A stretch of 64,000 nt of DNA. It comes from Lithospermum erythrorhizon. Taxonomy: Eukaryota > Streptophyta > Magnoliopsida > Boraginales > Boraginaceae. How positions within the stretch are numbered: position 1 is the first letter of the stretch; each line of letters opens with the position of its first letter. A program made the translations under genes and the position numbers. The stretch covers positions 124,001-188,000 of the forward strand of contig JADFUC010002382.1 of NCBI GenBank assembly GCA_019722365.1, given 5' to 3'. Positions 62,101 to 64,000 of the stretch are shown here, piece after piece. The notes under the pieces were generated by a model. The model was not told where the DNA came from and searched no databases. It saw only the letters and a program-made list of their open reading frames with translations.

Positions 62101-62859
62101 TATATGATGTCATTTGTTGTCATGATATGAGTTAGAACTTTGATCAATCAACTAACATTACGCAACTTCAAGATATTTGATTTAAAAATTAGGAAGTGTT
62201 AACTTAGATCCGTTAACAAGTTGATAGCCACCGGAAAATATTGTTAAGAAGACTCATGAATTTTTAATGACATGAAAAGATCAAAGATGTACTAAAAATT
62301 GAAGTCACTTTATTACCTTGCTTGGAAGCAAATGGTTCTGACATCAAATGGTCCACATGCAAAGTCAGCATTTTGACCATCACAGGTATATCCGCATGGT
62401 GTGAATTGTGGGTTTGCTTACTGTGATGTATCGTTTGAGATCTGTGATATCTTAGGATTATATTATGCAAACCATGCACCAATTACGTATATTTATGTAA
62501 TTTTTAAACTTTGACAGTAAATATATTTATTTGTTTTGTATTATATTTGATGAAAAATATATCAATGGAAATAATTTGAAGACTATAAATAGTGAGGAGC
62601 TTAGAATAGATCGAAAGGCGATAGCTACTGAATTCTATGAATAATTTTTATAAAAATATAATATATATTGAGAGATACAAGTAACTTTTAAATTAATGTA
62701 TAATAAACTATAAATATACATAAGCAGAATCGGCAAATACATATTTAATTAATGAATACTTTATGGGTAATAGCTATGACTTAAAATGAATGTTATTCGA
62801 TGGAACCCACCAAACCATAGTAAAAATATGTAGAAAATTTGAAATCCATTAAACGCACG
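59166..62859. other. Gene-poor AT-rich spacer
   Basis: No coding domain was recognised. It contains scattered 'atgcatg' and homopolymer runs, a tandem repeat at 60925-61225, and an (AT)n-A12 run at 61977-62006. A 91-codon plus-strand frame at 61607 has no signature. Confidence 0.5.
60925..61225 (+). repeat. Irregular tandem repeat, four units
   Basis: 'atttcatatata' followed by 'ttgtttat..aagttaatta' recurs at about 60980, 61028, 61110 and 61190 with unequal spacing (48 to 82 bp). Between units lie 'aatccaaagac.atatactt' and 'gatgggatcc'. Confidence 0.7.
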
Positions 62860-64000
62860 ATTGAAAACATAACGATATGCGATGTCTGCTTTAGCAGCCT
62901 CTGGGTGAGCAGCGTATGACAAAAAGAATTTTCACATTTATTAGGAAAGATTTTAGAAAATGCTCCTTATAATACTAAATATACTTTACATTTTATTCAG
63001 AAAGAGATTTTGAATGTATTTGCTACAAAAGTGAGAACTCGTATTCGGAAGAAATTGGAGATGCAAAATTTTCATACTAGTTGATGAATCAATTGATGAA
63101 GCAAAAGAGAAACAAATATTTCTCGTTTGAGATTTGTTGATGTAGATGGTTATAGAGATTGATTTCTTGATTTGGTGCATGTGAAAGATCTACATCTACT
63201 TTGACTACCAAAGAAATTATACAAAGTATTTTCTTCGCATAGTTAGATGTTGGTTCGTTAGAGCCAGAGGTATGATAGTGCAGTAATATGAGAGAAAAAT
63301 GGAATGGATTGCAAGGATTATTTTTGAAAGATTGTCCATATGCTTATTTTGTGCATTGTTTTGTTCATAGATTACCTTGCTTTGATTCCTTGAAAATCTA
63401 AAGTTCTGAATTTTTACAAATTTGGTTTTCAATGAATATTATTACTTAAATCATCTAAGCATGTGATCGACTACAAGAGTAAAAGTTTCTTCGAGTTCAA
63501 CATTTGTTGGAGCTTGATGAACTTGAGACTGGAAAGGGGGCAAATCAGATTGGGACACTCAAGCGTGCAGGAGATACTTGTTGGATTGCGTTTCTTTTCG
63601 GTTGTAGTTTTATTAGAGATGTTCAATGCATCCTTCTTGAGTTCTAAAGACTATTATAAATGGGGATGCTAATATAGCTTGTAAGTACATGACATCGTTT
63701 GATTTTGTGTTGATCTTTGCGTCGGTGAAACCAAAATTATGGGTATAACACGTTCACTTTGTCGAAGCTCTTCACATTGTTAATGCACTTCGTTTTCATC
63801 TTGAAGTTCTTATTGAAATTGAGAGATGAAGGGTGAATGAGACTTACTCGAGGTAGAGGCTTTTTGTGTAAACATGTGATAAAGTTCCATATTTAGTATT
63901 TCTATTATGCGTCGAGGCCAACCAAAGGGATATGGCTAGCGAGAAATATTATAGAGTTGATATAACTGCTTTGTGACAATTGACAAGGAGTTAAGCAGAG
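62860..64000 (+). pseudogene. hAT transposase pseudogene (DUF4371 type), cut by the window edge
   Basis: Plus-strand blocks of the plant hAT proteins annotated as TTF-type zinc finger with hAT dimerisation domain: 'KEIGDAKFSILVDESIDEAK' with one frame change (about 63045-63105), 'LRFVDVDGY' (63125), 'LVHVKDLH' (63170), 'EKNGMDCKDYF' (63295), then 'LDELETGKGANQIGTLKRAG' (about 63510-63565, the best preserved), and a decayed 'LKLRDEG...RGRGFLCKHV' block (63810-63880). Conserved acidic residues of the catalytic region remain, but stops and frameshifts occur throughout. The hATC domain would lie beyond the window. It is a different hAT lineage from the pseudogene at 9655. Confidence 0.8.

Overview
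This is nuclear DNA from a flowering plant, most probably a eudicot. The window is AT-rich. Its three protein genes are split by GT-AG introns and are most similar to plant proteins I know. Between them lies a dense mix of decayed LTR retrotransposons, hAT transposons, a LINE, small MITEs and a tRNA-derived SINE. Short motifs such as 'actccgta' at several MITE ends hint at Caryophyllales, but the sequence alone does not settle the taxon.

The three intact genes all lie on the minus strand. (1) 17055-21490 is cytosolic glutamyl-tRNA synthetase, 6 exons, 732 residues. (2) 37276-41207 is an SDE3-type RNA helicase of the RNA-silencing pathway, 4 coding exons, 948 residues, with a tryptophan-rich C-terminal tail like an Argonaute hook. 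(3) 44689-49240 is homocysteine S-methyltransferase, 7 exons, 344 residues. In each, every junction is GT-AG and the reading frame is continuous to a stop. They belong to unrelated processes (translation, silencing, methionine recycling) and I see no functional cluster.

1-16.9 kb is a nest of transposons. A partial LTR ends at 228. A solo LTR (798-5833, target duplication ACTAT) carries a second solo LTR of a different family (2235-4647). A Copia 3' remnant with its LTR (8044-9026) and a hAT transposase pseudogene (about 9.6-11.6 kb) follow. A second solo LTR of the first family (12404-15031, target duplication AATCT) comes next. 21.5-37 kb holds a rearranged minus-strand Copia element with target duplication ATGAT (25571-31442) and a plus-strand LINE remnant (about 32.9-36.6 kb). 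49.8-58.5 kb holds two more Copia elements: one minus-strand and truncated at its 3' end (about 50250-53406), one complete but mutated on the plus strand (54141-58490, target duplication ATATA). A second hAT transposase pseudogene, of the zinc-finger/DUF4371 type, runs off the right edge.

Smaller structure includes three approximately 100-bp tandem units about 1.9 kb upstream of the helicase start codon, tandem repeats in the synthetase's first intron, and MITEs and a SINE in and near the methyltransferase gene. I found no complete CRISPR array, rRNA or functional tRNA gene, and no clear case of an undescribed gene system. The most informative structures are the reconstructed transposon boundaries and nesting. 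All homology statements come from recognising motifs by eye; no database search was run.
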